A stretch of DNA of 64,000 bases from Rhodospirillales bacterium (GCA_018432935.1 JAHDSF010000022.1:62001-126000), one strand, 5' to 3'; counted from the stretch's first letter, positions 28,468-37,635 are shown. Numbers and translations: made by a program. Notes: generated by a model not told the origin, from the sequence alone.

Positions 28468-29937
28468 CTACGACCGGCGCAGGCGCTTGACCAGCCCGGT
28501 GGTGCTGTGGCCCGGCACGAGGTCGACGAGCAGGAGCTCGCCGCCCGCGGCGGTCACGATGTCGGCACCCACAACCTCCTCGGGCTTGTAGTCGGCGCCC
28601 TTGACGAGGACGTCGGGCCGGATCTCCTGGATCAGGCGCAGCGGGGTGTCTTCGTCGAACACGACGACCAGGTCGACGGTGGCCAGCGAAGCCAGCACCA
28701 GCGCCCGTTCGCGCTCGCCGTTGAGGGGGCGGTCGGGGCCCTTGCCGAGCCGGCGCACCGAGGCGTCGCTGTTGAGCCCCACCACCAGGCGGTCGCAGGC
28801 GGCGCCGGCGCGGGCCAGCAGGGTGACGTGGCCGGGGTGCAGAAGATCGAAGCAGCCGTTGGTGAAGCCAACCTTGAGGCCCTTGCGGCGCCACAGGCGG
28901 ATGCGGTCGAGCGCCGGCTCCAGGTCCATGAGCTTGGCCTCGGCACCGGCGGGGTCGTGCTCCTGCAGCGCCTGCAGGACGTCACCGGCATAGGCGGCGG
29001 CGGTCCCCACCTTGCCGACCACGACGCCCGCGGCGACGTTGGCCAGCGCCGCCGCCCGCGGCAGCTCGGCGCCGACCGCCAGCGCCGCCGCCAGGGTGGC
29101 GATCACGGTATCGCCGGCGCCCGAGACATCGAACACCTCGCGCGCCTCGGTGGCGAGATGGCTGACCGGTCCGCTGCCGGGCACCAGGGACATGCCGTCC
29201 TGGCCGCGGGTCGCCAGCACCGCCTCGACCCCGCAGGTCTCGATCAGGTGGCGCGCGGCGGCGACGATCTCGGCGTCGCTGGCGGCCGGCATCCGGGTCG
29301 CCTGGGCCAGCTCGTGACGGTTGGGCGTCAACAGGCTGGCGCCGCGGTAGCGGCCGTAGTCCTGTCCCTTGGGGTCGACCACCACCGGTTTGCCGAGGGC
29401 GCGGGCGGCGCTCACCAGGTCGCCGACGAGGTCGGGAGTGAGCAGGCCCTTGCCATAGTCTGACAGCACCAGCACGGCGCAGGAGTCGAGCGCCTGCAGA
29501 GCGGCCGCGCGGATCGCTGCTTGCTGCGCCGGCGCCGGGGCGGCGGTGGTTTCCCGGTCGGCGCGCAGCATCTGCTGGTTGCCGGCAACGAAACGGGTCT
29601 TGATCGCGGTCTCGCGGCCGGGCTCGATCACAAGATCCGCGGTCACGCCGGCATGGGCTTCGATCAGCGTGCGCACCTCGGCGCCGGCGGCATCGTCGCC
29701 GATCAGCGAGACGAAACGGACCCGGCCCCCGAGGGCGACGACGTTGCGGACCACGTTGCCGGCGCCCCCCAGCATGGCGTGCTCGCCTTCGACCCGCAGC
29801 ACCGGGATCGGCGCCTCGGGCGAGATCCGTTCCACCCGGCCGTGGACGAAGCGGTCGAGCATGATGTCGCCGATCACCAGCACGCGGGCTCCGGCGAGCG
29901 CCTCGACCAGGGCGACCAGGGCGGAACCGTCGGTCAT
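28468..29937 (-). CDS. hldE: Bifunctional D-glycero-beta-D-manno-heptose-7-phosphate kinase / heptose-1-phosphate adenylyltransferase
   Basis: 489 residues. The N-terminal PfkB kinase (residues 1-330) phosphorylates heptose-7-phosphate at C1; its catalytic Asp is in DVSGAGDTVIAT. The C-terminal nucleotidyltransferase (about 355-489) makes ADP-heptose and carries GFTNGCFDLLHPGHV. It provides the heptose donor for LPS core. Its ATG overlaps the stop of gmhA (ATGA), so the two are coupled. The GmhB phosphatase step is not encoded nearby. Confidence 0.97.
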   Translation of the reverse strand: MTDGSALVALVEALAGARVLVIGDIMLDRFVHGRVERISPEAPIPVLRVEGEHAMLGGAGNVVRNVVALGGRVRFVSLIGDDAAGAEVRTLIEAHAGVTADLVIEPGRETAIKTRFVAGNQQMLRADRETTAAPAPAQQAAIRAAALQALDSCAVLVLSDYGKGLLTPDLVGDLVSAARALGKPVVVDPKGQDYGRYRGASLLTPNRHELAQATRMPAASDAEIVAAARHLIETCGVEAVLATRGQDGMSLVPGSGPVSHLATEAREVFDVSGAGDTVIATLAAALAVGAELPRAAALANVAAGVVVGKVGTAAAYAGDVLQALQEHDPAGAEAKLMDLEPALDRIRLWRRKGLKVGFTNGCFDLLHPGHVTLLARAGAACDRLVVGLNSDASVRRLGKGPDRPLNGERERALVLASLATVDLVVVFDEDTPLRLIQEIRPDVLVKGADYKPEEVVGADIVTAAGGELLLVDLVPGHSTTGLVKRLRRS

Positions 29938-30512
29938 GCCAAGCCGAGCTCCTGCTCCACCGCGCCGCAGAGGAGATGGCCGAGGGTGATATGCATCTCC
30001 TGGATCCGGGCGGTCGTCGTCGACGGCACCACGACCAGCGGGTCGGCCAGCCCGACCATGCGTCCGCCGCCCTTGCCGGACAGACCCGCCGCCACGGCAC
30101 CTGCGGCCGTCGCCGCCTTCAGGGCCCGCACGATGTTCTCGCTGTTGCCGGAGGTCGAGATTGCGATCACCACGTCGCCGGGCCTGGCGAGCGCCTCGAT
30201 CTGACGCGAGAACACGTTGTCGAAACCCATGTCGTTGCCGGCCGCGGTCAGCGTCGAGGTGTCGGTGGTGAGCGCGATGGCGGCGATCGGCGCCCGATCC
30301 TTGATGAACCGGATCGTCAGCTCGGTCGCCAGGTGCTGGGCGTCGGCGGCGCTGCCGCCGTTGCCGAGAAACAGGATCTTGCCGCCTCGGCGCGCCGCCT
30401 TGACGCACGCTTCGACGAGGCGGAGGAACGGCTGCCGCACCGCCCGTTCGGTCTCCGCCAGCACCGAAGCATGCTCGGCGAACTCCGAGGAGAAATAACC
30501 GCCGACGTCCAT
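29934..30512 (-). CDS. gmhA: Sedoheptulose-7-phosphate isomerase
   Basis: 192 residues from ATG 30512 (MDVGGYFSSEFAEHA), with GGAGTG nine bases upstream; a GTG three codons earlier is possible. SIS-domain enzyme making heptose-7-phosphate, the first step of ADP-heptose synthesis. Signature segments: LFLGNGGSAADAQHLATEL, STSGNSENIVRAL, and the metal-binding ARIQEMHITLGHLLC near the end. It is the first gene of the gmhA-hldE unit, divergent from the small gene at 30769. Confidence 0.97.
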   Translation of the reverse strand: MDVGGYFSSEFAEHASVLAETERAVRQPFLRLVEACVKAARRGGKILFLGNGGSAADAQHLATELTIRFIKDRAPIAAIALTTDTSTLTAAGNDMGFDNVFSRQIEALARPGDVVIAISTSGNSENIVRALKAATAAGAVAAGLSGKGGGRMVGLADPLVVVPSTTTARIQEMHITLGHLLCGAVEQELGLA

Positions 30513-30768
30513 CGCATGCACTCCGTCAATGCTTCCGCCGCAGCGGCATAGCGCCGCGCGGCGGCCGGTACAATACCGTGCGACGCAAAAGAGCGCCAGG
30601 GCAGGGCGAACGCATTCCGAATGCCCGGCTGTGAGACCCGCGGGGGCCCGTCGCAGCGGTGGCGTGGCATTGCCCCGGCGATTAGGATTCCTTTGCATAG
30701 GTTTGTGCTTTGTTAACGGTTGCGGCCTGAAAATGGGTTGTGGTCATGCTTGTGAGGGGGGAAGGCCG

Positions 30769-31002
30769 ATGGGCTCAGTAAAGGCAAAGGGCGTGCGCCC
30801 GGGCGACAGGTTCGTCAAGGTCGGCAAGTTTGCGACGGAATGGATCGTCCAGGAACTGCTGGATTTTCCGAACCTTCCACCTCACCTTCACATCGTTGAA
30901 GCAGGCTCAACGCGGCGGGCTCTGACCTTCTCGGTCTCGGCCGTCCTGGACCGCAACCTGTTCACCCCCCTGCGCGCCGTGGCGATCGACGAGGCCCGCT
31001 GA
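30769..31002 (+). CDS. Small protein of unknown function
   Basis: 77 residues from ATG 30769 with a strong purine-rich GAGGGGGGAAGG upstream. Sequence begins MGSVKAKGVRPGDRFVKVG and ends FTPLRAVAIDEAR; it looks like a small beta-rich soluble protein. I do not recognise a family. The upstream 250 bp contain no gene and should hold divergent promoters for this gene and gmhA. Confidence 0.65.
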   Translation: MGSVKAKGVRPGDRFVKVGKFATEWIVQELLDFPNLPPHLHIVEAGSTRRALTFSVSAVLDRNLFTPLRAVAIDEAR

Positions 31003-31105
31003 TCCGCCGCGCAGGCCCGTTCCGCGCACCCGGGAATCTGCATCCGCTGCTGGCCAACCTGGCCGGCGGCGGCTAGGATGCACGGCCTGTAAAAGGAGTT
31101 AAGCC

Positions 31106-31891
31106 GTGCAACTGCTGCAGCCCAATCCTCTGCGCGCCAAGCTTGCGGCCGGCGAGGTGACGACCGGCACCGCGATCTTCTCGTGGAGCCCCAACATCAT
31201 GGAAGCGATGGGGCTGGCCGGGATCGATTTCGTCCGCATCGACAACGAGCACGCCTGGCGCCAGGACGATTCGTCCGAAATGCTGGTACGGGCGGCGTGG
31301 GGCGTCGGCGTGGTGCCGATCATCCGGGTCGACCGCGACGACCCGTACCTTGTGCGCAAGGCGCTGGAGATCGGCGCCGGCGGTGTCATCGTCCCCGACG
31401 TTCACGGGGTCGAAGAGGCGGAAGCGGTGGTCCGCGCCGCGAAGTTCCCGCCCCTGGGAGAGCGCGGCTTCAGCCACAACTGCTACAGCGGCGGCTGGGC
31501 CAGCGTCGACCCCGGGGCCTGGCTCGAGTGGAGCAACCGCGAGCCGCTGGTGGGGATCATGATCGAGCACCCGCTGGCGATGGAGGCGATCGACGACATC
31601 ATGGCGGTCGAGGGCCTCGACTTCGTGCTGTTCGGTCCGGCAGACTTCTCGGTCACTCTCGGTCTGGGCAGGCCGCAGCCCCACGAGCCTCGGGTTGCGG
31701 CGGCGCTGGAGCGAACCATCGGCGCCGCCCGTGCCGCCGGCAAGCACGTCATGTACAACCCGGGCTTCGATCCCGGCGAGATCGCCCGCTGGCGCAACGC
31801 CGGCCTGACGATGTTCGAGCTCGGCAGCGACACCGTCATCGTCCGCACCGCCCTTGCCAAAGGTATCGCCACCGTCCGTGACAACGCCTAG
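31106..31891 (+). CDS. HpcH/HpaI-family aldolase
   Basis: 261 residues with a GTG start and AAAGGAG upstream. Class II pyruvate aldolase fold: catalytic His in VRIDNEHAW, metal ligands in IMIEHPLAME (Glu) and FVLFGPADFS (Asp), and the substrate loop FPPLGERGFS. These enzymes cleave 2-keto-3-deoxy-4-hydroxy acids to pyruvate plus an aldehyde, or the reverse. No pathway genes are adjacent, so the substrate is unknown. A second, different family member is at 37636. Confidence 0.9.
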   Translation: MQLLQPNPLRAKLAAGEVTTGTAIFSWSPNIMEAMGLAGIDFVRIDNEHAWRQDDSSEMLVRAAWGVGVVPIIRVDRDDPYLVRKALEIGAGGVIVPDVHGVEEAEAVVRAAKFPPLGERGFSHNCYSGGWASVDPGAWLEWSNREPLVGIMIEHPLAMEAIDDIMAVEGLDFVLFGPADFSVTLGLGRPQPHEPRVAAALERTIGAARAAGKHVMYNPGFDPGEIARWRNAGLTMFELGSDTVIVRTALAKGIATVRDNA

Positions 31892-31947
31892 CTGATTCCT
31901 CAAGCGACAGGCGTCCCTTCCGCCCGCAACCTGCGAGTCCCTGGTTC

Positions 31948-32610
31948 ATGTTCAGCATCGAAGCCTTCCAGGCGTTCATTGCCGTGATCGGCATCGACCT
32001 CGTGCTTTCCGGCGACAACGCGGTGGTGATCGGCACCGCCGCCGCCGGCCTGCCCGCGCAGCAACGCAAGCGCGCCATCGTTCTTGGCATCGTGATCGCC
32101 GCGGTGACGCGGATCCTGTTCTCGATGGTGGCCTTCTACCTTCTCAAGGTGGTCGGGCTGCTGCTGGCGGGCGGCTTGCTGCTGGCCTGGGTGGCGTGGA
32201 CCATGTGGCGCGACCTGCGGCGGCAGGCGCGCGAAGAGAAGCGGCAGGCGGCGCTGGCGCTCTCGGAGGCTCTGGAGGACGGCGCCGCGGCCGCGCCGCA
32301 GCCGGTTGTCGTGAAGTCGTTCGCCTCGGCGCTGATGGCGATCGTCATCGCCGACGTCTCGATGTCGCTCGACAATGTGCTGGCGGTTGCCGGCGCAGCA
32401 CGGGATCACCTTCCGGTGCTGGTCTTCGGATTGGCGCTGTCGATCGCGCTGATGGGATTCGCCGCCAACTTCCTCGCCAAGCTGATGGAGCGCTACCGCT
32501 GGATCGCCTACGTCGGCGCGGCACTGGTCACCTATGTCGCGGTCGACATGATGTGGCGCGGCGCGGTCGAGGTCGGCCCCTACGTGCAGGCGGCAGCGGC
32601 CGCTCTCTAG
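31948..32610 (+). CDS. TerC/YjbE-family integral membrane protein
   Basis: 220 residues, about seven hydrophobic helices with a charged cytoplasmic loop (residues about 92-115). The family's two acidic motifs are present: GIDLVLSGDNAVVIG and IVIADVSMSLDNVLAVAG. Related proteins export manganese or other metals, linked to metal or pH homeostasis; tellurite resistance gave the family its name. Its TAG overlaps the stop of the opposing dodecin gene. Confidence 0.92.
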   Translation: MFSIEAFQAFIAVIGIDLVLSGDNAVVIGTAAAGLPAQQRKRAIVLGIVIAAVTRILFSMVAFYLLKVVGLLLAGGLLLAWVAWTMWRDLRRQAREEKRQAALALSEALEDGAAAAPQPVVVKSFASALMAIVIADVSMSLDNVLAVAGAARDHLPVLVFGLALSIALMGFAANFLAKLMERYRWIAYVGAALVTYVAVDMMWRGAVEVGPYVQAAAAAL

Positions 32611-32819
32611 TCCTGCTCGATGCGGAAGCCCAGCTTCAGCACCACCTGGTAGTGGGCGACGCTGCCGTTCTCGATATGGCCGCGCGTTTCCACCACCTCG
32701 AACCAGTCGAGGTTCTTCAACGATTTGGCGGCGGTGCGGACCGCGGTCTGGATGGCGTCCTCGATGCTGCTCGACGAGGTGCCGACGATCTCGACCTTCT
32801 TGTAGACGTTGTCTGCCAT
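32607..32819 (-). CDS. Dodecin (flavin-binding)
   Basis: 70 residues from ATG 32819 (MADNVYKKVEIVGTSSSS). Dodecins form hollow dodecamers that bind riboflavin or FMN; the flavin-stacking Trp is in LKNLDWFEVVETRGHI, and the C-terminal beta-strand is HYQVVLKLGFRIEQD. Length is typical. It converges with the TerC-like gene, the two stop codons overlapping by two bases, and diverges from the usp gene at 32913. Confidence 0.95.
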   Translation of the reverse strand: MADNVYKKVEIVGTSSSSIEDAIQTAVRTAAKSLKNLDWFEVVETRGHIENGSVAHYQVVLKLGFRIEQD

Positions 32820-32912
32820 CGCGTTTCCCGTTCTTCGACTTGCCGGCGGCGCCCGACCCCCCACACATGGTAGAATGGGGCCGCAATCGCAACGCTGCCG
32901 CGGGAGGACGCG

Positions 32913-33782
32913 ATGACCATCAGGAAGATCATCATCAGCATGGACGCGACGCAGCCGGCGGTGGTTGCCCTCGACACCGCGTTCCTCGTTGCCCGGGCGT
33001 TCGGCGCCCGGGTCGACGTTCTCAACGTTCCGACCCCGCTCGCGCTCGACATGCCCTCGGTCGGCGAGGGTGCCTCGGAGGAATCGCTGTCGATCGCCTT
33101 CCGCGAGGCGGAGCGCGCCGCCCGCGAACGGCAGGAGCGGTCGCGCGGTCTGTTCAACGACGCCTGCCGGCGGCTGGGCGTGGCGGCGGTCCCGGCCGGC
33201 GCAGCCGCGGCACCACCGGCCGCGAGCTGGGTCACGGTGGCCGGTCGGGAGGAGGACATCATCGCCCGCCGCGGCCGCCTCGCCGACCTGCTGGTGATGG
33301 CCCGCCCGACCCCCGACGCCCGCCCGGCGGCGGTCGAGTCGCTGCACGCCGCCCTGTTCGACACCGGCCGCCCGGTCCTGGTCGCGGGGAGCAGCGCCCC
33401 GCTCGACCTGCCGAAGACGGTCGCGATCGCCTGGAACGGCAGCGTCGAGGCGACCCGAGCCGCTTACGGCGCGATGCCGTTCCTCGGCCGCGCCCGCCGC
33501 GTCCTGGTGCTGACCGGCGAGAGCGCCCGCACCCGGCCCGAACGCGCCGACGAGCTGAGCCAGCTCCTGGCCCTGCACGGTTTTCCAGTCGAGGTGCGGA
33601 TCTTCCCCAAGACCGCCGAGCGGCCGGTCCCGGTCGCACTCCTGGACGAGTGCCGCGACGAGGGGGTCGAGCTGATGGTGATGGGGGCGTTCAGCCGCAG
33701 CCGCTGGCGCGAGTTGATGCTGGGCGGGGTGACCCGCCACGTCCTCGCCAATGCCACGCTGCCGGTGCTGCTCGCCCGCTGA
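32913..33782 (+). CDS. Universal stress protein family protein
   Basis: 289 residues with a Usp-like N-terminal half (RKIIISMDATQPAVVALDTAFLVA) and a second Usp domain from about residue 165 (KTVAIAWNGSVEATRAAYGAM) ending in MVMGAFSRSRWRELMLGG and TRHVLANATLPVLLA, where G-x-x-x-S-R-x-R-E matches the nucleotide-binding loop. The first domain looks degenerate. Related proteins occur widely in Rhodospirillales; role in stress tolerance is assumed. A good GGGAGG lies before the ATG. Confidence 0.9.
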   Translation: MTIRKIIISMDATQPAVVALDTAFLVARAFGARVDVLNVPTPLALDMPSVGEGASEESLSIAFREAERAARERQERSRGLFNDACRRLGVAAVPAGAAAAPPAASWVTVAGREEDIIARRGRLADLLVMARPTPDARPAAVESLHAALFDTGRPVLVAGSSAPLDLPKTVAIAWNGSVEATRAAYGAMPFLGRARRVLVLTGESARTRPERADELSQLLALHGFPVEVRIFPKTAERPVPVALLDECRDEGVELMVMGAFSRSRWRELMLGGVTRHVLANATLPVLLAR

Positions 33783-33789
33783 GCGGTTC

Positions 33790-33811
33790 CGGCCCCCTTA
33801 AAATGGGGCCG
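33790..33811 (+). terminator. Candidate terminator after the usp gene
   Basis: CGGCCCC and GGGGCCG pair around the loop CTTAAAAT, beginning eight bases after the usp stop codon. There is no downstream T run. Confidence 0.4.
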
Positions 33812-33927
33812 CCGCCAACCTACATGGGTCGCGAAGGATCTCCCGGGGGGGCGACGTCCTGTTCGATGGTATCCGGCCGCCGGCGCCCCCGCGGAGCCGC
33901 GAAGATCTGTTTCCCTGAGGAGTCACC

Positions 33928-34263
33928 ATGGCTTTCGTCGTCACCGAGGACTGTATCCGCTGCAAGTACATGGACTGCGTCGAGGTGTGCCCGATCGACT
34001 GCTTCTTCGAGGGCGAGAACATGCTCGTCATCCATCCTGACGAGTGCATCAGTTGCGGCGTCTGCGTCCCGGAATGCTCGGCCAAGGCGATCCTGCCGGA
34101 CGATCATCCCGAAAACGCCAAGTGGCTGGAGCATAACCGCGAGTTTTCGAAGAAGTGGCCGCGCATCACGATCCCGGGCATCCCGCCCAAGGACGGCGAC
34201 GAGTACAACGGCGTCTCCGAGAAGCTGCAGAGATTCTTCTCGCCCAAGCCGGCGCCGCGCTGA
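33928..34263 (+). CDS. fdxA: Seven-iron ferredoxin FdxA
   Basis: 111 residues. Small electron carrier with one [3Fe-4S] and one [4Fe-4S] cluster: [18 protein letters not shown] at the N-terminus and [16 protein letters not shown] around residue 40 supply the cysteines. The C-terminal extension ([19 protein letters not shown]) is typical of the FdxA type in alphaproteobacteria. CTGAGGAGTC gives a clear ribosome site. Its physiological partner is not known. Confidence 0.97.
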   Translation: MAFVVTEDCIRCKYMDCVEVCPIDCFFEGENMLVIHPDECISCGVCVPECSAKAILPDDHPENAKWLEHNREFSKKWPRITIPGIPPKDGDEYNGVSEKLQRFFSPKPAPR

Positions 34264-34266
34264 CCC

Positions 34267-34746
34267 CTATCTCTCCCGCTCGCGGCAGGACCCGGGGAAC
34301 CCTTCGGTCTGCCGCAGCGCCTCGCCCATGACCATCGCGGCGGCTACCGCGACGTTGAGCGAGCGCGCCGCCGCGGCCATCGGGATCCGCAGCCGCGCCG
34401 CGGCCGCCGCGTGCACCGCCTCCGGCACCCCGGCGCTCTCGCGTCCGACCAGCAGCACGTCGGCCGCGGCGAACGCGAAGTCGGTATAGGCGGTCTCGCC
34501 GCGCGTCGTCAGCAGCACGAGCCGGTGTCCGGCCGCGGCACGCCAGCGTTCGAAGGCGGCCCAGGAGTCGTGACGGACGACGTGAGCGATATCCAGGTAG
34601 TCCATCCCCGCACGCCGCATCTGGCTGTCGCCGAACACGAAGCCGCATGGTTCGACAACATCGACCGCGACCCCGAGACAGGCGGCCAACCGGATCATGG
34701 TCCCTGCGTTCTGCGGGATGTCGGGCTCGAACAGGGCGAGACGCAT
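34267..34746 (-). CDS. trmL: tRNA (cytidine(34)-2'-O)-methyltransferase
   Basis: 159 residues, a minimal SPOUT methyltransferase. N-terminal MRLALFEPDIPQNAGTMIRLA and the knotted SAM-binding part LLVGRESAGVPEAV and LRIPMAAAARSLNVAVAAAM match TrmL, which methylates the wobble ribose of tRNA-Leu. It starts four bases after the LacI gene stop on the same strand, so it is read from the regulator's transcript. Convergent with fdxA three bases away. Confidence 0.95.
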   Translation of the reverse strand: MRLALFEPDIPQNAGTMIRLAACLGVAVDVVEPCGFVFGDSQMRRAGMDYLDIAHVVRHDSWAAFERWRAAAGHRLVLLTTRGETAYTDFAFAAADVLLVGRESAGVPEAVHAAAAARLRIPMAAAARSLNVAVAAAMVMGEALRQTEGFPGSCRERER

Positions 34747-34750
34747 CGAC

Positions 34751-35794
34751 TCAGTCCTCGCGGCGGCGCCGCGTGCTGGCGCGGACCAGGATCTCGTACT
34801 TCAGGTCGATCACCTCGCGGCGCTTCGCGCCCGGGCCCCTGCGCCCGAGAATGGCCCGTGCCGCCTGGCGGCCCATCTCGCGGCGCGGCGACAACACGGT
34901 CGTGAGTTCCGGGGTCATCCGGGCGCCGACGTCAAGACCGTTGAAGCCGGCGATGGCAAGGCGTTGCGGAACCGGGATGCCGCGCTTCTGGCATTCGGTG
35001 ATGGCGCCGAAGGCGAGCACGTCGTTGGCGAAGAACACAGCGTCGGTATCCGGCCAGCGGGCGAACAGGTCCTGTACCGCCTGGCCGCCCAGCTCGTAGC
35101 TGGACGGCTGGGGATAGCTCAGGACCCGTGCAGGCAGGCCGTGGCCGGCGAGAACCTCCTCGTAGCCGCTCCGCCTGACCCCGGCTCGGACGTCGCGCTC
35201 CATGAAGGCGCCGACGAAGGCTACGCGCCGGTAGCCCTCGTCGAGAAGGTGCGCGGTCATGTCGCGGGCGGCGGCGGCGTTGGAAAAGCCGATGTTGATC
35301 TCGACCGCATCGGAGCTGAGCTCGAACAGCTCGACCACCGTGGCCTCGGTCCTCGTCAGCAGGCGGGCGCCGAGCTCGGTGTGCTGGGTGCCCACCACCA
35401 CGATGCCGGCCGGGAACCAGCCCAGGAAGGCGGAGATCAGCGCCTCTTCCCGCGCCGGGTCGTATCCGGAAGCGCCCAGCAGGATCTGGTAGCCCTCTCC
35501 CAGCAGGACGTCATTGACGCCCTCGACCAGGTCGGCGAACACCGCGTTGCGGATGCTCGGCACGATCACCGGCACGACCCGGGTGCGCTGCGACGACAGC
35601 CCACCCGCCATGTGGTTCGGCAGGTAACCCAGCTCGGCGACCGCGGCGGCAATGCGGCGGCGCAACTCGGGCGAGACCTTCTCCGGCTCGGCGAGGGCGC
35701 GGGACACCGTGATGGTGCCGACGCCGGCGCGCCGAGCGACATCGCGCATGGTGACGCGGCGGCGTTCCTTGGCGAGGTCGACAGGATCCGGCAT
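34751..35794 (-). CDS. LacI-family transcriptional regulator
   Basis: 347 residues from ATG 35794 (MPDPVDLAKERRRVTMRDV). The HTH and hinge helix cover residues 14-70 (TMRDVARRAGVGTITVSRALA, LPNHMAGGLSS), then a periplasmic-binding-protein-like sensor domain (VPVIVPSIRNAVFADLVEGVND, DAVFFANDVLAFGA). The sequence is like GntR/GguR-type LacI regulators of sugar-acid use. It diverges from the dehydratase-aldolase-tctCBA genes over a gap with two palindromes of LacI type and probably represses that unit and itself. Confidence 0.95.
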   Translation of the reverse strand: MPDPVDLAKERRRVTMRDVARRAGVGTITVSRALAEPEKVSPELRRRIAAAVAELGYLPNHMAGGLSSQRTRVVPVIVPSIRNAVFADLVEGVNDVLLGEGYQILLGASGYDPAREEALISAFLGWFPAGIVVVGTQHTELGARLLTRTEATVVELFELSSDAVEINIGFSNAAAARDMTAHLLDEGYRRVAFVGAFMERDVRAGVRRSGYEEVLAGHGLPARVLSYPQPSSYELGGQAVQDLFARWPDTDAVFFANDVLAFGAITECQKRGIPVPQRLAIAGFNGLDVGARMTPELTTVLSPRREMGRQAARAILGRRGPGAKRREVIDLKYEILVRASTRRRRED

Positions 35795-35847
35795 CGGCAA
35801 ACGTCCCGGTGGCGAGGTCGCACCAGAATTACCGCGTACTGGCCCTG

Positions 35848-35895
35848 TTGACAATGGCCCCTGGTATCGATACCGTCTGATGGTATCGATACCAT
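35848..35895 (+). promoter_or_regulatory. Promoter with two LacI-type operator palindromes
   Basis: TTGACA at 35848-35853 is a consensus -35. GGTATCGATACC (35863-35874) and ATGGTATCGATACCAT (35880-35895) are perfect palindromes with their centres 19 bp apart. The -10 position (about 35871-35876) falls inside the first palindrome, so a bound repressor would block RNA polymerase. The central CG dyad is usual for LacI-family operators. Confidence 0.75.
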
Positions 35896-35908
35896 CTGGG
35901 GCGTGATC

Positions 35909-37627
35909 ATGCCGAATTCGCCGGAGTCCTTGCGCAGTTTCCGTTGGTACGGCACCGAGCACCTGCGCTCGTTCGCCCATCGCCAGCGCACCATGCAGAT
36001 CGGCTTCCGCCGCAAGGATTTCGTCGGCCGGCCGGTGATCGGGATCGTCAACACCTGGAGCGAGATGAGCACCTGCCACTACCACCTTCGCGAACGGGCG
36101 GAGGAGGTGCGGCGCGGAGTGTGGCGCGCGGGCGGCTTCCCGATCGAGCTGCCGGCGATGTCGCTGGGCGAGGTGATGGTCAAGCCGTCGACCATGTTCT
36201 ACCGCAACTTCCTGGCGATGGAGACCGAGGAGCTGTTGCGCAGCCACCCGGTCGACGGCGTCGTCCTGATGGGCGGCTGCGACAAGACCACGCCGGCGCT
36301 CCTGATGGGCGCCTTCTCGATGGGCCTGCCAGCGATCTTCCTGCCCGCCGGGCCGATGCTCAACGGCGTCTGGCGCGGCCAGCGCATCGGCGTCGGCACC
36401 GACAGCAAGCGCTTCTGGGACGATCTGCGCGGGGGTCGGATCACCCAGGAGGAATGGGGCGAGATCGAAGAGACCATGACCCGGGCGAACGGGACCTGCA
36501 ACACCATGGGGACCGCCTCCACCATGACCTCGATCGTCGAGGCGATGGGGCTGTCGCTGCCGGGCGCGTCCTCCATTCCCGCCGTCGATTCGGCGCACCC
36601 GCGCATGGCCACCGACGTCGGCGAGCGGATCGTCGAGATGGTGTGGCAGGACCTCAAGCCCGCCGGCATCGTCACCGACGAGGCGATCGAGAACGGCATC
36701 GTCACCTGGATGGCCCTGGGCGGATCGACCAACGCCGCGGTCCATCTGGTGGCGATGGCGCGCCGGCTGGGCCGCCGGCTGAGCCTCGACGACATGGCGG
36801 CGGTCGCCCGCCGGGTTCCGGTGATCGCCGACATGATGCCGTCGGGCCGCTTCCTGATGGAGGACTTCTACTACGCCGGGGGCCTGCGGGCGCTGCTGTG
36901 GCGGATCCGCGACTTCCTCCATCTCGACGCCCCCACGGTCAGCGGGCGGCCCCTCGGCGACACCATTCGCAACGCCATGGTGCACAACGACGAGGTCATC
37001 CGGCCGCTCGACAACCCGGTCAACCACCGGCCGGCCCTGGCGGTTGTCCGCGGCAACCTGGCGCCCGACGGCGCGGTGGTGAAGCCGTCGGCCGCCTCGC
37101 CGCATCTGCTGGAGCATACCGGCCGCGCCGTGGTGTTCGACGGCTACGAAGACATGTCGGCGCGGATCGACGACGAATCCCTGGCGGTGGACGAGACCTC
37201 GGTGTTCGTCCTCCGGCACGGCGGCCCGGTCGCCGCAGGCATGCCGGAATGGGGCGACATGCAGATCCCCAAGAAGCTTCTGCGCAAAGGCGTGCGCGAC
37301 ATCCTCCGGGTGTCCGACGCCCGGATGAGCGGCACCCGCGACGGGACCTGCGTGCTCCACGTCGCGCCCGAGGCCGCGGTCGGGGGACCCCTGGCACTGG
37401 TCCGCGACGGCGATCCGATCCGCCTTTCCACCGCAGAGGGCCGGCTCGACCTCCTGGTGGAGGAGACCGAGATGGCGCGCCGACGCGCCGCCTGGACCGC
37501 TCCGCCGCCGAGCTACGAGCGCGGCTACGGCGCCATGTTCACCGCCCACGTCCTGCAGGCGAACGAGGGCGCCGATTTCGACTACCTGGCGCGGCCAGGC
37601 ACCGTCAAAGACCCCAGCATCTATTAG
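35909..37627 (+). CDS. IlvD/Edd-family dehydratase (sugar-acid dehydratase)
   Basis: 572 residues from ATG 35909; a GTG two codons earlier is possible. Iron-sulfur/Mg-dependent dehydratase of the dihydroxy-acid/phosphogluconate dehydratase family, with cluster cysteines likely in TWSEMSTCHYH, MGGCDKTTPALLMGA and ANGTCNTMGTASTM. The overall sequence is like the L-arabinonate/D-xylonate dehydratase branch rather than biosynthetic IlvD. With LacI, an HpcH/HpaI aldolase and a TctCBA transporter in one unit, it should dehydrate an imported aldonic acid to a 2-keto-3-deoxy acid. The exact sugar is not known. Confidence 0.93.
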   Translation: MPNSPESLRSFRWYGTEHLRSFAHRQRTMQIGFRRKDFVGRPVIGIVNTWSEMSTCHYHLRERAEEVRRGVWRAGGFPIELPAMSLGEVMVKPSTMFYRNFLAMETEELLRSHPVDGVVLMGGCDKTTPALLMGAFSMGLPAIFLPAGPMLNGVWRGQRIGVGTDSKRFWDDLRGGRITQEEWGEIEETMTRANGTCNTMGTASTMTSIVEAMGLSLPGASSIPAVDSAHPRMATDVGERIVEMVWQDLKPAGIVTDEAIENGIVTWMALGGSTNAAVHLVAMARRLGRRLSLDDMAAVARRVPVIADMMPSGRFLMEDFYYAGGLRALLWRIRDFLHLDAPTVSGRPLGDTIRNAMVHNDEVIRPLDNPVNHRPALAVVRGNLAPDGAVVKPSAASPHLLEHTGRAVVFDGYEDMSARIDDESLAVDETSVFVLRHGGPVAAGMPEWGDMQIPKKLLRKGVRDILRVSDARMSGTRDGTCVLHVAPEAAVGGPLALVRDGDPIRLSTAEGRLDLLVEETEMARRRAAWTAPPPSYERGYGAMFTAHVLQANEGADFDYLARPGTVKDPSIY

Positions 37628-37635
37628 GGTGAACC

